Assembly (NCBI GenBank): GCA_032871835.1
Contig: CM065301.1
Coordinates: 28,776,405-28,840,404, forward strand
Direction of reading: 5' to 3'
Origin: Dipteronia dyeriana
Taxonomy: Eukaryota > Streptophyta > Magnoliopsida > Sapindales > Sapindaceae
DNA: 64,000 bases
The notes under the pieces were generated by a model, which saw only the letters and a list, made by a program, of their open reading frames with translations, had not been told where the DNA came from and made no database searches. Positions 46,892 to 58,359 of the stretch are shown piece after piece. The first letter of the stretch is position 1, and every line of letters begins with the position of its first letter. The position numbers and the translations under genes were made by a program.

Positions 46892-49800
46892 TTGTCCTTT
46901 ATTGGAACTGTAGGGGTATTGCAAACAGCAATACTCAACGTACTTTGAATGATTTTTGTTCTCTTCATAGACCGAATTTTGTTTGCTTTGTTGAACCATT
47001 GTGTGCATTTGATTTTATTTCTCTTACTTTTTGACGCTCTATGGGGTTACACTTTATTGGTTCTAATGCCAGAAGTACTCTTAGTATGTGGATTTTTGGG
47101 TCTACTGCCTTTCAGAATGCTATTGTCCTGTCTCACTCTCAACATGTTATGATTTCTGCTACTTTTTATAGGAATGTCCATCGGATCTCTTTTATTTATG
47201 CCAGTGTGAACTATATCACTCGTAGATCTCTTTGGAGCCCTCTCATTGATATTGCTGGTTCGGACACTCAATGGCTTGTTCTTGGGGATTTTAACTCTGT
47301 TCTAGGAGCTCATGAGACTACTGGTAACATTTCTACTATTTCTTGTGATGATTTTCGTGTTGCTTTAACTGTCTGTGATCTTGTTGACATTGAAACGAAA
47401 TGAGTTTTTCATACCTAGATCGGTCGAGGCAGACTAGGTATGGTTCTTTCTCGTTTAGACAGAGTTGTATGTTCCCACTCATTCCTGACATCTTGGTCAC
47501 AAATCGCCTGTGTTACCCTGCCTAGATCTCATTCAGATCATCACCCGTTATTGGTTTCTTGTTCTGCGAGTGTATCATTAGGTCCATGGCCCTTCTGGTT
47601 TCAAGGTATGTGGGTTTCTCATCCCTCATTTCTTAATTTGGTTAGATCGGTTTGGTCATCCTCTTTCATTGGGAGTGGCAATGGGATTGTTGTTCAGAAA
47701 TTGAAGCTCTTGAAAAAGGTTTTAAGGAAATGGAACTATGAGGTGTTTGGGGATATTACATTGAATGTCACTAAGGCTAATGAGAAGATGATGCTTATTC
47801 AGGGCAGGATTGGTTCCGAAGGATTTTTAGATGATCTTTTTCATCTTGAGACCGTCGCTTTAGCTTATCTGGATAATGCATTAAAACAACAAGAAATTTT
47901 TCTGAAAGAGAAAAGTAGAGTCAGGTGGCTTGCCGAGGGTGATCAGAATTCAAAATTTTTTCACTCTTTATTGAAACGTAGAAGGGGAAGCAAGACTCTT
48001 TCTTCTATTCAAATTGGTGAAATATTATTAACGATCCTGTAGATATCGGTGAGCATGTTTCCTCTTTTTATCAACATCTATTTTTGGATCCTGTCAACAC
48101 TAGTTCAGATCTCTCTATAATTAGAGAGCATGTGCCTTCATTGGTTACTGTTGATGAAATACTTCGATTCTCTAGGTTCCCTCTTTTGATGAAGTGAGGA
48201 ATACAGTTTTTGTTATGGATTCTCTGAGTGCTCCTAGTCCTGATGGTTTCTCGGACAGATTTTATTCTCATTGTTGGGAAATTGTGGGACATGATGTAGT
48301 TTTGGCCGTGCAGGATTTTTTTCACTCTGGTCGAGTCTTTCCGGGTTTGAATTCTAATTTCTTTGTCCTTATTCCAAAGACACTCTGAACGCTCTTTTGG
48401 TCGAACAGTTTCGCTCGATTGCCCTAGGTAATTTTCTGTTTAAGGTTATCACTAAGATTATTGTTGATCGCTTGGCCAAAATTTGCTCCCGTATTATATC
48501 TCCAAATCAATTTGTTTTCATTAGGGGTCGTCAAATCGGAGACTGTATTGCTGGTGCTTCTGAATGTTTTAATGTGTTGAATAATTGTAGTCGCGGTGGG
48601 CACTTGGATTTAAAAATAAACATTCGAAAAGCTTTTGACTCCATCAGTTGGCCTTTTATCTTCGAAGTCCTTCGGTGTTTTGGCTTCTCTGAGAGTTTTA
48701 TTGGTTGGGTTGCATCTATTTTTAATTCTGCTAGGATCTCAGTTCTTATTAATGTAACCCCTCAAGATTATTTTCCTTGTTCCTGTGGAGTTCGGTAAGG
48801 TGGTCCTCTTTCCCCCTTTCTTTTTTGTTTGGCTGAAGATTTTTTGAGCAGATACCTTACAAATCTTATAGACTCGGGCTCTATAACTTCTATCTCTTCT
48901 CCAGTTGGGATTCGTGTCCCTTCGCATTTTCTATATGCTGATGATGTTATTCTCTTCTGTCGGGCTTCTCCTCAGAATTTACAAGTAATTTTATATGCTT
49001 TTGCACTTTATGGCTCTCGCTCGGGTCAGCAAGTTAATTGGGAAAAATCTTCCATTTTTTTGGCAAAAGCATATCTGGGCCTCGTATTGCTAACTTTCTT
49101 TCAATGTCCGGGATGCATAAGGGTGGAGATTCAATGGCGTATCTAGGGGTCCTTCTTTTCATTAGGGCGCCTAAGCATCGGTGGCTGATAAAATTAAAAG
49201 TTAATTGGAATCATGGAAGGGTTTCTCTTTTTCAATGGCAGGTAGGTTATGTTTTATTGATTCAGTGATTATATGTTCCTTCCTGCATTCTTTTCATGTT
49301 TATCGTTGGTCTTCATCTCTTTTGAAAGATTTAAATGCTGCTATTCGGATTTTGTTTTTGGACTAGTTCGATTGACGGTCGTAAATCTATCCAAGTTGCT
49401 TGGAAATCTTGTTGTAGGCCTAATGATGGTGGTGGTCTTGGTGTTAAAGACCTTGGTATTCTTAACAAAGCCATGCTTAAGAAATTCACTTAGAGGATGT
49501 TGACTGAGGAGTCCCTCGTTTTTCATATCTTTGGGATCGGTTTTTTACCCAGGATCACAAACCTAGAACGTGGTATGTTGCTTCTTCTGCTTGGCCTGGT
49601 CTAAAATTGCATTATACTCCCCTGATGATTGAGTCTAGATGGTTGGTTGGTCGTCATTCTAAGGTCCGTTTTTGGTCGGATAACTGATTGGGATATCCTA
49701 TGATTGACTTGGTCGAGGATAGGTCTTCGTTACAACCTCCGCTAGATTCTGTTGTGGGTGATATTTACTCGGATGCTATGGGTTGGAATATTCCTACTTC

Positions 49801-49958
49801 TTTTAAAGTTTCTTACCCGGATGTTGCTTATGAGATTAAGAATGTGGTGGTTAGCACAGATCCAGACTCGTTAGTTTGGACATGTTCCTTGGATGGTTCT
49901 GTTTCACGTAAATCTGCTTATGCCTCTCTTTCTGAGGTTAGAAGTTCTGTGTTTTGGG

Positions 49959-50715
49959 TAGGGGTGGGTATAAAAACCGAAACCGAACCGAACCGAACCG
50001 AACCGAACCGAACCGAACCTAACCGAACCGAACCGAACCGAACCGAACCGAACCGAAAAAGGGTTTTTGGTTCGGTTCATAGTTTTTATTCAGTTCAAAC
50101 CGATTTAAAATTTAAAAACCGAATTGAATTCGGATCGGTTTCGGTTTTGGACATACAAAACAGAATTGAATTCGGTTCGGTTTCGGTTTCGGTTTTGGAC
50201 ATACAAAATCGAACCGAACCGAATAAACTGAATTGTCTTAATTAATTATTTTGTAAGGTTCAATTTTATTATGGATTGTTTGTTGATGATGTTTTATTTT
50301 TGGACTACATATATATACTACATATTTTTTACTTCTATTTATAGAAGTTATGATGATTTTATATTTTGATTGAGTATGTAGACCGATTATGATTGAAATT
50401 TTAGATTCGGATTCAAAATTGGATTGTATTTTGTTTAAATTATTTTTTACATATTATGCTTTCTTAAAAAAGTTTAAGGCTAAATGCCAAAAAAGCAATT
50501 TAAAAACCTAAAAAATTAAAAAAATATATTAAAAAACCTTTAAAGCCCACTAGGCCCAAAACCGAATTAAACCGAACCGAGATAAAAGTGTTCGGTTCAA
50601 TTCGGTTTTCAAGTTCAAACGGTTCAAACCGATTCACATTTTTAAAAACCGAATATATGTCGGTTCAATATGATTTTAATCAAAATCGAACCAAACCGAA
50701 CTATGCCCACCCCTA
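49959..50715. mobile_element. hAT-like MITE inside LINE ORF2
   Basis: Starts TAGGGGTGGG and ends CCCACCCCTA. It is flanked by GTTTTGGG (49951-49958) and GTTTTGAG (50716-50723), an 8-bp duplication with one mismatch, as in hAT elements. The inner parts are rich in ACCGAA/TTCGGT. Removing it restores LINE protein order. Confidence 0.88.
49979..50056. repeat. (ACCGA)n repeat
   Basis: About 15 pentamers near the left end of the hAT-like MITE. Confidence 0.95.
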
Positions 50716-52049
50716 GTTTTGAGGTAAGCAGATCTAGGCATCTTCCATTCCTCCTTCTCGCTCTGTCCTCATTTGGCGGCTATTTCATGGTAAAATTCCT
50801 ACGGACATTGCGTTGCGTGCCAGAGGTTATATTTTTCCATCTCGTTGTTGGTTTTGTTGTGCTGCAGAGGAGGACTTAAGGCATCTTTTTCTTGACTCTC
50901 CTTTTGTTCGTGGATTGTGGGATGTTGTTTCCTCTACTTTTGGCTATAAACTTAAGTTATATGGTACTTGTTTGGACCTTTGGCATGAGGCAATGAGAGT
51001 TGTATTTAGCACTCAACTGAAAACTCTCTGGCGGGTTTCTATCATCACGGTTTTTTGGGTGGTGTGGTTCTTCCGGAATCAAGCTACTTTTGAGGGTGGC
51101 AAGATTGTTTTTGTTGATGCTCTTTCACTACTTTGGCGTTCTGTTCACGAGGTAGACTCTCCATTCTGGCACTATGAAGAATTCAGTGGATGAACTTCAT
51201 ATTCTTCAACGGCTTCATGTCTCTGGTCGCCCTCCCAAGACTCCTCGTATTTTAGAGGTTAATTGGCATCATCCCCCGTCGGGTTGTCTTAAGGTTAACA
51301 CGAACAAGGCTACTTTTGGTAGTCCTGGTCTTGCTGGTTGTGTAGGGGTTTTTCGCACATGCAGAGGTTTCGTTAAAGGTTGTTTTGCTATTCCTCTTGG
51401 TGTCTGCTTTGCTTTTGAGGCTTAATTAGTTGTTGCCGTTTACGCTATTGATTATGCTTGGACTTTTGGCTGGCGTCGGTTATGGTTAGAGAGCGATTCT
51501 ACTTTTGTAGTTGATATCCTTCGTTCAAGGTCTCGTAAGGTTCCTTGGCGTTGGCGCTCTGCTTGGGATAGGTGTTTGGGTTTAATATCCCAAATGGATT
51601 TTGTTGTGACTCATATATATCGAGAAGGTAATCAAGCTACAGATAGTTTATCTTCCAGGAGCCCCAGTATCGTCTCTCCTACATGGTGGTGGAATGCTCC
51701 GAATTTTTGCAATCATTTTATTTTCAATGATTTTTATAGCAGACCTTCTTTTAGGTTCTGTTGATCTGTTTTCTTCTTTAGTTTTCTATTATGTTTTGTT
51801 CTTTTTCTTTTTTCTTTAATAAAATGTTGGGTCAGCACCCCCAACAACCTTATCAAAAAAAAAAACGTCAACTTATCATTATATATTGTGATATTTGTAA
51901 ACAATAAAAGTTAAGATGATGATAATTAAAGGGTATACACATTTTCGATTTGTCACTTATTGATCTATTAATCTTTTAAAATTAGTGCAGCACGTATACT
52001 TCCTATACCATTTCAATTTAATATGGAGACTCATATTTCATAGGAATTG

Positions 52050-52161
52050 TGAATTAGTATAGGTCGTTTCTATGCCTTCGAGGAAGCTCATAGATTGGAT
52101 CCCAATGGTACAGGGCGAGGTTAACCAATTTAAAACTGTCCTTGATCAACGTCTTGAAAGG
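52050..52161 (+). pseudogene. Callose synthase exon 2, frameshifted
   Basis: After a TATAG acceptor it reads RFYAFEEAHRLDPNGTGRG, then QFKTVLDQRLER and a GTAATT donor. This is the exon that follows RVAYLC in plant callose synthases (family: AFEKAHRLDP, GRGVRQFKT, LLQRLER). Two bases are missing after GRG, where the family has Val, giving an immediate stop. It joins in phase with exon 1 at 18498 or with the copy at 52978 only in principle; the nearest upstream exon 1 lies 33.5 kb away. Confidence 0.88.
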
Positions 52162-52229
52162 GTAATTAAGTATTAATTACAATTATATATATATATATAT
52201 ATATTATAGATTGTCCAAATAATGTGTCA

Positions 52230-52390
52230 TCTGACTTACGGCCGATGACTTACGGCCGATCATTTCGTGTGTCCGCCAAGGCGTATGAGTAATGCACGTG
52301 AAATGCAGAGTTTCTATGAACACTGTTACAAAAAATATATCCAAGCCCTGCAAAATGCTGCTGCTGAATATGATAAACATGATCAATGAG
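52230..52390 (+). pseudogene. Callose synthase exon 3 remnant
   Basis: The frame reads NAREMQSFYEHCYKKYIQAL and QNAAAEYDKHDQ, then a stop. Family proteins have DAREMQSFYQHYYKKYIQAL and QNAADKADRAQL. A 14-bp direct repeat, GACTTACGGCCGAT, is duplicated just upstream (about 52232-52259) and has displaced the acceptor region. No good donor follows CATGATCAATGA. Confidence 0.85.
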
Positions 52391-52500
52391 TTATATGGCT
52401 GATAAATTGTTTGTTGTTTGTGTTAATCTTTCACGAGTGCTATTCTTGATTCTTGTTACTGTTTTTGGTAATTATTAACCATTTCTCTTGTTTATATCCA

Positions 52501-52602
52501 GTGCACAGGTCGTCAAGTCATATCATACTCTTAATGTTCTCTTTGAGGTTTTAAAAGCTTGTAACTGCAGTACAAGTGAATTTGTGGAAGTCAGTTATGG
52601 GG
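52501..52602 (+). pseudogene. Callose synthase exon 4 remnant
   Basis: Starts after a TATATCCAG acceptor. It encodes AQVVKSYHTLNVLFEVLKAC, against AQLTKAYQTANVLFEVLKAV in the family, then a degraded tail to about TAT-GGG and a GTAAAA donor-like site. The rest of the roughly 1,900-residue enzyme is absent from the window. Confidence 0.82.
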
Positions 52603-52910
52603 TAAAACAATATCAAATGAAATCCGAGAACTCGCAGCAGGTTAATGTCAGACGAAAACCAAGAGCACACAGGACGATTTCAAGATGATGCACAGAGAAG
52701 TTGGAGCAAAATCTGAGAGCTCCATGAGAGAAAGTGGTACATGTACAGAAGCTGAGAACCTACAAAACTACGAACAGTTTCATTCCCTCCCACCACCACA
52801 TCCGCACTCCCCTTACCGCACTTCTGAGATGAGGAAAATGTCATTAAGAGAAGGAGAAGGGCCTGCGGAGAATTGTTGAGAGTTCATGGTTGAAATTGCT
52901 AATCACTTGT

Positions 52911-52978
52911 TGAGATTGCACCGATTCTCCAATTGGCTACTGAAGTTGAATCCAGCAACCCAAGAGTTGCTTACCTCT
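52911..52978 (+). pseudogene. Second copy of callose synthase exon 1 (3' part)
   Basis: Reads [20 protein letters not shown], then AYL and the same CTCT/GTAAGT donor as the first copy. This copy is closer to the family consensus ([24 protein letters not shown]). The intron start (AAGTTCCATGCCATC) also resembles that after the first copy (AAGTTCATCCATCC). The upstream part of the exon is not recognisable: stops lie before the Val. Its position downstream of exons 2-4 points to a tandem duplication of the locus. Confidence 0.85.
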
Positions 52979-53017
52979 GTAAGTTCCATGCCATCTTTTT
53001 TATGCATTAATTATGCT

Positions 53018-53116
53018 ACAAGTATTTTGAATATAAATGTTCTTATTCACTACAAGTAGTTTTGAATCTAAATGTTCTATTCACTACAGGTATTTTGAAT
53101 CTAAATGTTCTTATCC
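53018..53116. repeat. 34-bp tandem repeat, about 2.9 copies
   Basis: Units start at 53018, 53052 and 53086, each about ACAAGTATTTTGAATATAAA followed by TGTTCTTATTCACT with small changes. They lie in the intron after the second exon 1. Confidence 0.88.
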
Positions 53117-53216
53117 ACAACTTTAACGTAACTTCGGTTTTCATGACCGATCTGACTAGAAAATAATTCATCGTGTTATTATTACACTTTTAAGAAACAA
53201 AAATTGTAATGATATG

Positions 53217-53795
53217 TAGGGATGGCAACGGGTCGGGTTCGGGTGGGTTTTGTAAAATTCAAACTCTCACCCGTGAAAATTTTTCTCACCCACATCCGCC
53301 CTCGAACCCGCGTAGGTAAGCGGGTTCGTGGGTGGGTTTGAACCCTCACCCGCGAACCCGCGAAACAATGCAGGTTCACGGGTGGATGTTTCACCCGTGG
53401 GATACCCACAAACCCGCAACTCACGAATCCACGAACCCGCGATTTGTCATTTGTAAATGTCCACATGTAATCACCTATTTTATACTTAATTGAATTAAAT
53501 TTCTATTTCTAATTCCCTACTTGATACATTACAAAACAATAATAACAATAAAAATAAAACGACCAAAAATAATTCAAATGTCTATGAATGTTTATATACA
53601 AGTATTTTATTTATACGGGTTCACGGATCCAACCCGCGGGTTCATTTTTCCAATCCACACCGGCCCACAAACCTACCTGATTTTTCATTAAATGGGTTCG
53701 CGAGTCCGCGGATCGTAAATTCACCATCCACACCTGACCCTATAGGGTCGGGTTCGGACGGGTGTTCGCAGGTGCGGGTCAAATTGTCATCTATA
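53217..53795. mobile_element. MITE-like element with CGGGT-rich ends
   Basis: Left end TAGGGATGGCAACGGGTCGG. The reverse complement of the right end is TATAGATGACAATTTGACCC. The matching is imperfect, and both ends run into repeated CGGGTTCG/CGAACCCG words. It resembles hAT-type MITEs starting TAGGGATGGCAA. Possible duplications (ATGATATG/GTAATATG) match poorly. Confidence 0.6.
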
Positions 53796-53859
53796 GTAAT
53801 ATGTATAAAATTAGTTTTACCAAACATACACGTCATTGACAGGAAGTAGAAAATAGCCA

Positions 53860-54646
53860 GGTGGATGCCCAAATGGGCACTCAGGAAATATCCTACAAAG
53901 CATCATTAAAGAGAAGAAAGCCCGAGTGAGCATATATTGAATGAAACCTACTCGGGATCAGTTAACAGCACTCGAGCTCAAACGGCGCTACTCGGGACCA
54001 TCAGGTATTGCTCTTACTCGGGAATAAATACGACTCTAAGAACTTGGTGCTTATTTCACACGGATTAAGTCATTAAATACGCAAAGATATCCATCAGGAA
54101 GGAATCCCAAATAAAACGAAACATTAAGTTAGAAGAGTCCCCAATCAGGAAATAACTTGATTACTTTACGAAGACTACATTCTTATAAGGAAACAAGTCC
54201 AAATTGAACATCAATACTAGAATCCCACTCGATTTCCATAAGAGACTCCGAAACAGGAAAGAAGACAAATCAACCTCAAACAAGTAACCGAATCACAATT
54301 AAATACAAAGATCTCGTATTACTTGTAAAAAGCTGATTAGGGTTCTATAAGCATATAAATAGACCTATAATCTGGTTCCAAAAGATATAGGCAATATAAC
54401 ATACAGCAATCATAACAAATACAGAGAGAAAAAAGAGATATCGAGAGCTTGTAAACATCATATTTTTATAGTAGATTTTGGCTTGGTTGATCCTTCAACC
54501 ACCCATGGACGTTTCTCCAGTCATCGGAGTTTTACCACGTAAAACTTGTCTTCGTTACTCTCTCTGAATCTCTTTCTCTTTGAGTCAATAGCCGAAATCC
54601 AATCCTTGTTGGCTTTTCTGACATAATCCAGAAATCAACGTCAACA
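53860..54646 (+). repeat. 5' LTR of the Tat-type element
   Basis: Ends AACGTCAACA just before the primer-binding site. The left border near GATGCCCAAATGGGCACTCA is a guess, since no second LTR is available for comparison. Repeated ACTCGGGA words occur at 53950-54025. Confidence 0.6.
54354..54361 (+). promoter_or_regulatory. Probable TATA box of the Tat LTR
   Basis: TATAAATA about 290 bp before the LTR end, in the expected U3/R region. Confidence 0.5.
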
Positions 54647-54648
54647 AA

Positions 54649-54666
54649 TCGCGCTAGAAAGAGGGG
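54649..54666 (+). other. Primer-binding site of the Tat-type element
   Basis: TCGCGCTAGAAAGAGGGG two bases after the LTR, like the TGGCGCTAGAA-GAGGGG sites of Tat elements but with one or two changes in the leading bases. Confidence 0.6.
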
Positions 54667-54693
54667 CTTGAACCTCCGAACTTGTTAAAAGTG

Positions 54694-55617
54694 ATGGCAG
54701 GAAGCAGAAGTAGTTCAGGGAATGGCCAAAAATCACCAGGCGATTTCCATGTTGGCAACACGTCACAAGATCCTGCAGCAAACACAGAAAACCAGTCTGC
54801 GCACCTGGTGGGGATCCAGCAAGTTCCTCCAACCAACAGAGATCTTACGTTGCGTTTCCAAGAGGCCTTGCAGCAATTGGTGACAGACGCAGCAAAGGAA
54901 GGGATTGATCTACTGGCTGCAGGAGCACATACTCCTAATCCTCCACTCGTAAGTCTCCGTTCGATGGTAGTTGGGCCAGGAATAACTATGCCAGAAACCA
55001 GAAGGAACTCTTCCCCAATCAACCCAGCTGGACAGAAAACACTTGAAGAGGAACATCACCTGAGGCTCGACCACAATCAAACAATACGTGCCAGACATCG
55101 TAAATACAACCGGTGTAGAGGTCGGTCATCATCAGAAGACAGTGATCAACACCATCGCAACCGTCATCATGGAGTCACACGAGAGGACCAGCATCAGAGT
55201 GAAGAGTCTGAGGAAATAATGAAGATAACCCAACGGTTTAACCGTCAGGGAAGTCCGATGGGGGACAGAGATGTCACGATCCAGAGCCTAACTTAAGAAG
55301 TTGAGAATAACAGACGACAGATGAAGGCACTGGTCAGACGTTATGGCTGTAACGATCTATCCGACGATGACTCTGACAGTCCATTCACCAGGGAGATTTT
55401 GCGGATCCCTTTCCCAGAAAGATCCAGGATGCCGCATGTGGAGCAATTCAAAAAAGATACAGATCCAAAGGAGCACGTTAGACGCTATAAAAGTGTCATG
55501 GATCAATATGCCCGCAGTGACCCCTATTGTGTCTCAACTTTCCGTAAACACTGGGGGACACAGGGTCAAGATGGTTCGGAAGACTACCCCCGACGAGCAT
55601 CGGAAATTTCAGCGAAC
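54694..55617 (+). pseudogene. Tat element gag, N-terminal part
   Basis: ATG at 54694 (MAGSRSSSGNGQKSPGDF). A stop at 55294-55296 follows GDRDVTIQSLT. The same frame resumes with MKALVRRYGCNDLSDDDSDS, the capsid-like PHVEQFKKDTDPKEHVRRYK and a second stop at 55617. Between LSV and the continuation at about 55570 part of the capsid domain is missing, with a change of frame. Arg/His-rich segments (about residues 130-170) precede the capsid region. No other gene family matches this order. Confidence 0.8.
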
Positions 55618-57514
55618 TGAGCAGGAGCTTCTCAAGGCAATTTCTGAGCAATATTCAAGGAAGAAGTCAGTGGCCTACCTCTCTCAAATAAAGCAGGGGA
55701 AGGACGAGTCATTAAAAAAGTACTTGGGCCGGTTTGGCCAAAAAGTAACAGAAATTGGCAGTGCTAATGATGAAGCAATTATTGTTGCCTTCACCAATAA
55801 CTTGAAGAATGGACGACTATCCTTTGATTTGAGAAGAGCACGGCTGACTAGGTATGCTGACATGATGGATATGGCAGGAGGATACGCACTGGCCGAGGAG
55901 GAAGAGTTAGCTACAGGAGGAAGCTATATGCATGAAGGAAAGCCCGAACAGAAGAATACCGAATCCAAGGGGCAGAATCAAAAGGAAAAACAGAAAGGGA
56001 ACGGTAAGGAGAAAAACAAGGATGGGGGTAATGGGCTCAACGTCGAACGGTCCATAGAGAAATACCAAGGCAGATATACCAATTACACCCCTCTTCGAAA
56101 AAAACAAGAAGAAATTTTAGCCATCTTGGAAGAGAAGAATATGGTGCGAGAACCGCGGCGACAATCTCAGTTCGCCCGAAAAGATACAACTAAGTATTGT
56201 AGATTTCACAAGGAAACCGGGCACGAGACTTCAAAGTGTTTCCAGCTCAGAGATTACATAGAGACTCTTATTCGGGAATGGCACTTGCGAGATGTAATCT
56301 TAAAAAAAGATGAGAAATCAGAAACTAAGAAAGAAGTTAAGGCAGATCACTCTGGACGAAATCAATGGCCCAGTCCCGAGACCAATCAAGTAATACATAT
56401 GATTTACGGAGGACCCTCTACAGGGAAAAGTAACCGAGAACGAACTCAGGAAATCAGAGAAGCAATAGAAGCATGGAATAACTTTGACGTAAACTCAGTT
56501 GAGCCGGACCCGAAAAAGGTGAAGGAAGGATGGGACCCGATAATATTTACAGAGGCAGATTCCCATGGCATCGATGTTTGGCCTAATGACGCCTTGGTTA
56601 TAAGAGTCCGGATTGGCCATCGGGAAGTCCGCAGAATTTTAATAGATAATGGGAGTTCAGCAGACATCCTCAATGTGGCCGTCTATGACCAGCTAAGGCT
56701 AGAACGAAAAGATTTACAGTCTTTCCATACTCCATTAAGGGGGTTTGGAGGGATAGAAGTCAGGTCACTCGGGACGGTGAAACTGCCCGTGAAGATTGGA
56801 ACAGCACCTTGCCAGAGGACTGTCCTGCTCGACTTTGTAGTAGTTGACTTAGACAATTGGCCGTATAATGCATTATTGGGTCGGCCATTCCTGAATAAAA
56901 TAAGGGTTGTAGCCGCCACTTATGCATTGATGATCAAGTTCCCAACAGGACAAGGGGTTGGGATAGTCAAGGGATCCCAAGAGATGGCCCGAAGAGCAAA
57001 CCTATCAGTATACAAAGACAAGCATGATACTGAACAAGTATGCACCATAATACAGCCAAATCAGTGTAAAGAGTCCTTGTCATTCAAACTGGATCCGAGG
57101 GAGAACACGAATGAGCCCAAAACAGAATTGGTTAAAGTAGTACTTAAAGAAGACGAACCGGATAAGAAAATCAAGATCGGGGCTAACTTGGATGGAAAAG
57201 TCAAGCAAGACCTAACCAATCTGCTTAAGGAGTACAAAGATGTGTTCGTTTGGAGTCACGAAGATATGGTGGGAATAGATGCCAGAGTAATATCCCACTA
57301 CCTCGCAGTTGACCCGAATGCAAAACCAGTAATACAAAAAAGAAGACCGTTCAATCCTGAAAAAAGTCAAGCAATCAAACAAGAGGTGGAAAAATTACTG
57401 GCAACTGGATCAATCAGAGAAGTCAGCTACCCCCAGTGGGTCGCCAACATAGTCCTCATCCAAAAAAATTACTGGCAAATGGAGGATGTGCATAGATTTC
57501 ACGAATCTAAATAA
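55570..57514 (+). pseudogene. Tat element gag C terminus, protease and RT start
   Basis: A long open frame continues gag (YSRKKSVAYLSQIKQGKDES, KKYLGRFGQKVTEIG, DMAGGYALAEEEE) into a zinc-knuckle-like CRFHKETGHETSKCFQL and IHMIYGGPSTGKSN. A retropepsin with ILIDNGSSADILNVAVYDQL and ALLGRPFLNKI follows. The RT N terminus follows (HEDMVGIDARVISHYLAVDP, GSIREVSYPQWVANIVLI) and is lost at 57514 by a frame change before the CVDFTNLNKACP-type motif. The frame is long and otherwise intact, so decay is moderate. Confidence 0.88.
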
Positions 57515-58350
57515 GGCATGCCCAAAGGATAGCTTCCCACTTCCAAGGATAGACTAGCTGGTGGATGCCACAGCGGGTCACGAATTGCTCAGCTTCATGG
57601 ACGCTTACTCGGGATACAATCAGATCCGGATGAGCAAAGCTGATGAAGAAAAAACGGCTTTCACAAAGGATCAAGGTTTATATTGTTACACAGTAATGCC
57701 CTTCGGTTTAAAGAATGCAGGTGCTACGTATCAAAGGTTGGTAAAAAAAATCTTCACTCGGCAAATAGGAAGGAACATGAAAGTGTAAATTGATGACATG
57801 TTGACCAAAAACGTCTCGGCAGATGAGCATGCCCGAGACCTCCGTGAAACATTTGATGTTCTGAGAAGATACCATATGAAATTAAACCCGAACAAATGTT
57901 TATTCGAAGTCCATTCGGGGAGATTCTTGGGTTTTCAAGTCCACCAAAGAGGAATCGAAGTTAATCCCGAGAAGATCCAGGCTTTGCAAGAAATGACCTC
58001 ATCTAAAACATTGAAAGAAGTACATCGCTTAACAGGGTGTTTAGCTTCCTTGGGAAGATTCATCTCGAGGGCTACAGACAGGTGCGCACCCTTTTTCAAG
58101 ATAATCAAAAAAGGGAAAGGACTCGAGTGGAATAAAGAATGCGAGCAGGCATTCTTAAAAATAAAAGAGTATTTCGGACAGGCTCCAGTTCTCTCAAAAC
58201 CTTAAAAATGGGAAATACTCCAGCTGTATCTGTCAATAACCGAGCTTGCAGCAAGTTCAGTCTTAGTCAGAACAGAAGATGAAGTGCAAAAACCAGTGTA
58301 TTATACCAGCAAGGCACCCTTACCGGCTGAGACAGAAAGGGGTTTTCCCG
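57487..58350 (+). pseudogene. Tat element reverse transcriptase and partial RNase H
   Basis: NKACPKDSFPLPRID, SFMDAYSGYNQIRMSKADEE and MPFGLKNAGATYQRLV are followed by a stop exactly in the active site: KV-stop-IDDMLTK, where the family has VYIDDM. The thumb region follows (NPNKCLFEVHSGRFLGFQVH, RGIEVNPEKIQAL). RNase H survives only as SSVLVRTEDEVQKPVYYTSK up to about 58350. The rest, several hundred bases, is deleted, and integrase follows at once. A stop after LSKP (58203-58205) adds to the damage. Confidence 0.87.
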
Positions 58351-58359
58351 AGCTCTTCA

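Larger units (their letters stand above)
46888..51762 (+). pseudogene. LINE ORF2, endonuclease-reverse transcriptase-RNase H
   Basis: From the overlapping ATG: apurinic-type endonuclease (VLYWNCRGIANSNTQRTL, WLVLGDFNSVLGAHE, SDHHPLLVSC), then RT with SPDGFSDRFY, FRSIALGNFLFKVITKI, IRKAFDSISW and the catalytic FLYADDVILFC (about 48930). The zinc finger (CWFCCAAEEDLRHLF) follows beyond the inserted MITE. An RNase H domain (GCLKVNTNKATFGSPGLAG, LWLESDSTFVVDI, IYREGNQATDSLS) ends near 51762. At least eight stops or frame changes occur, so it is dead. It resembles the LINE at 18828-25341 but family identity was not measured. Confidence 0.87.
45546..51865 (+). mobile_element. LINE (L1-type) with ORF1 and ORF2, 5' end lost
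   Basis: It begins abruptly at the chromovirus LTR edge, already inside ORF1. It ends with AATAAAA, a CCCCCAACAACC stretch and an 11-A tail (51855-51865). After removing the 757-bp MITE it spans about 5.55 kb. ORF1 (DUF4283) and ORF2 (endonuclease, RT, zinc finger, RNase H) follow in standard plant L1 order. The 3' flank gives no usable duplication because the 5' end is missing. Confidence 0.88.
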
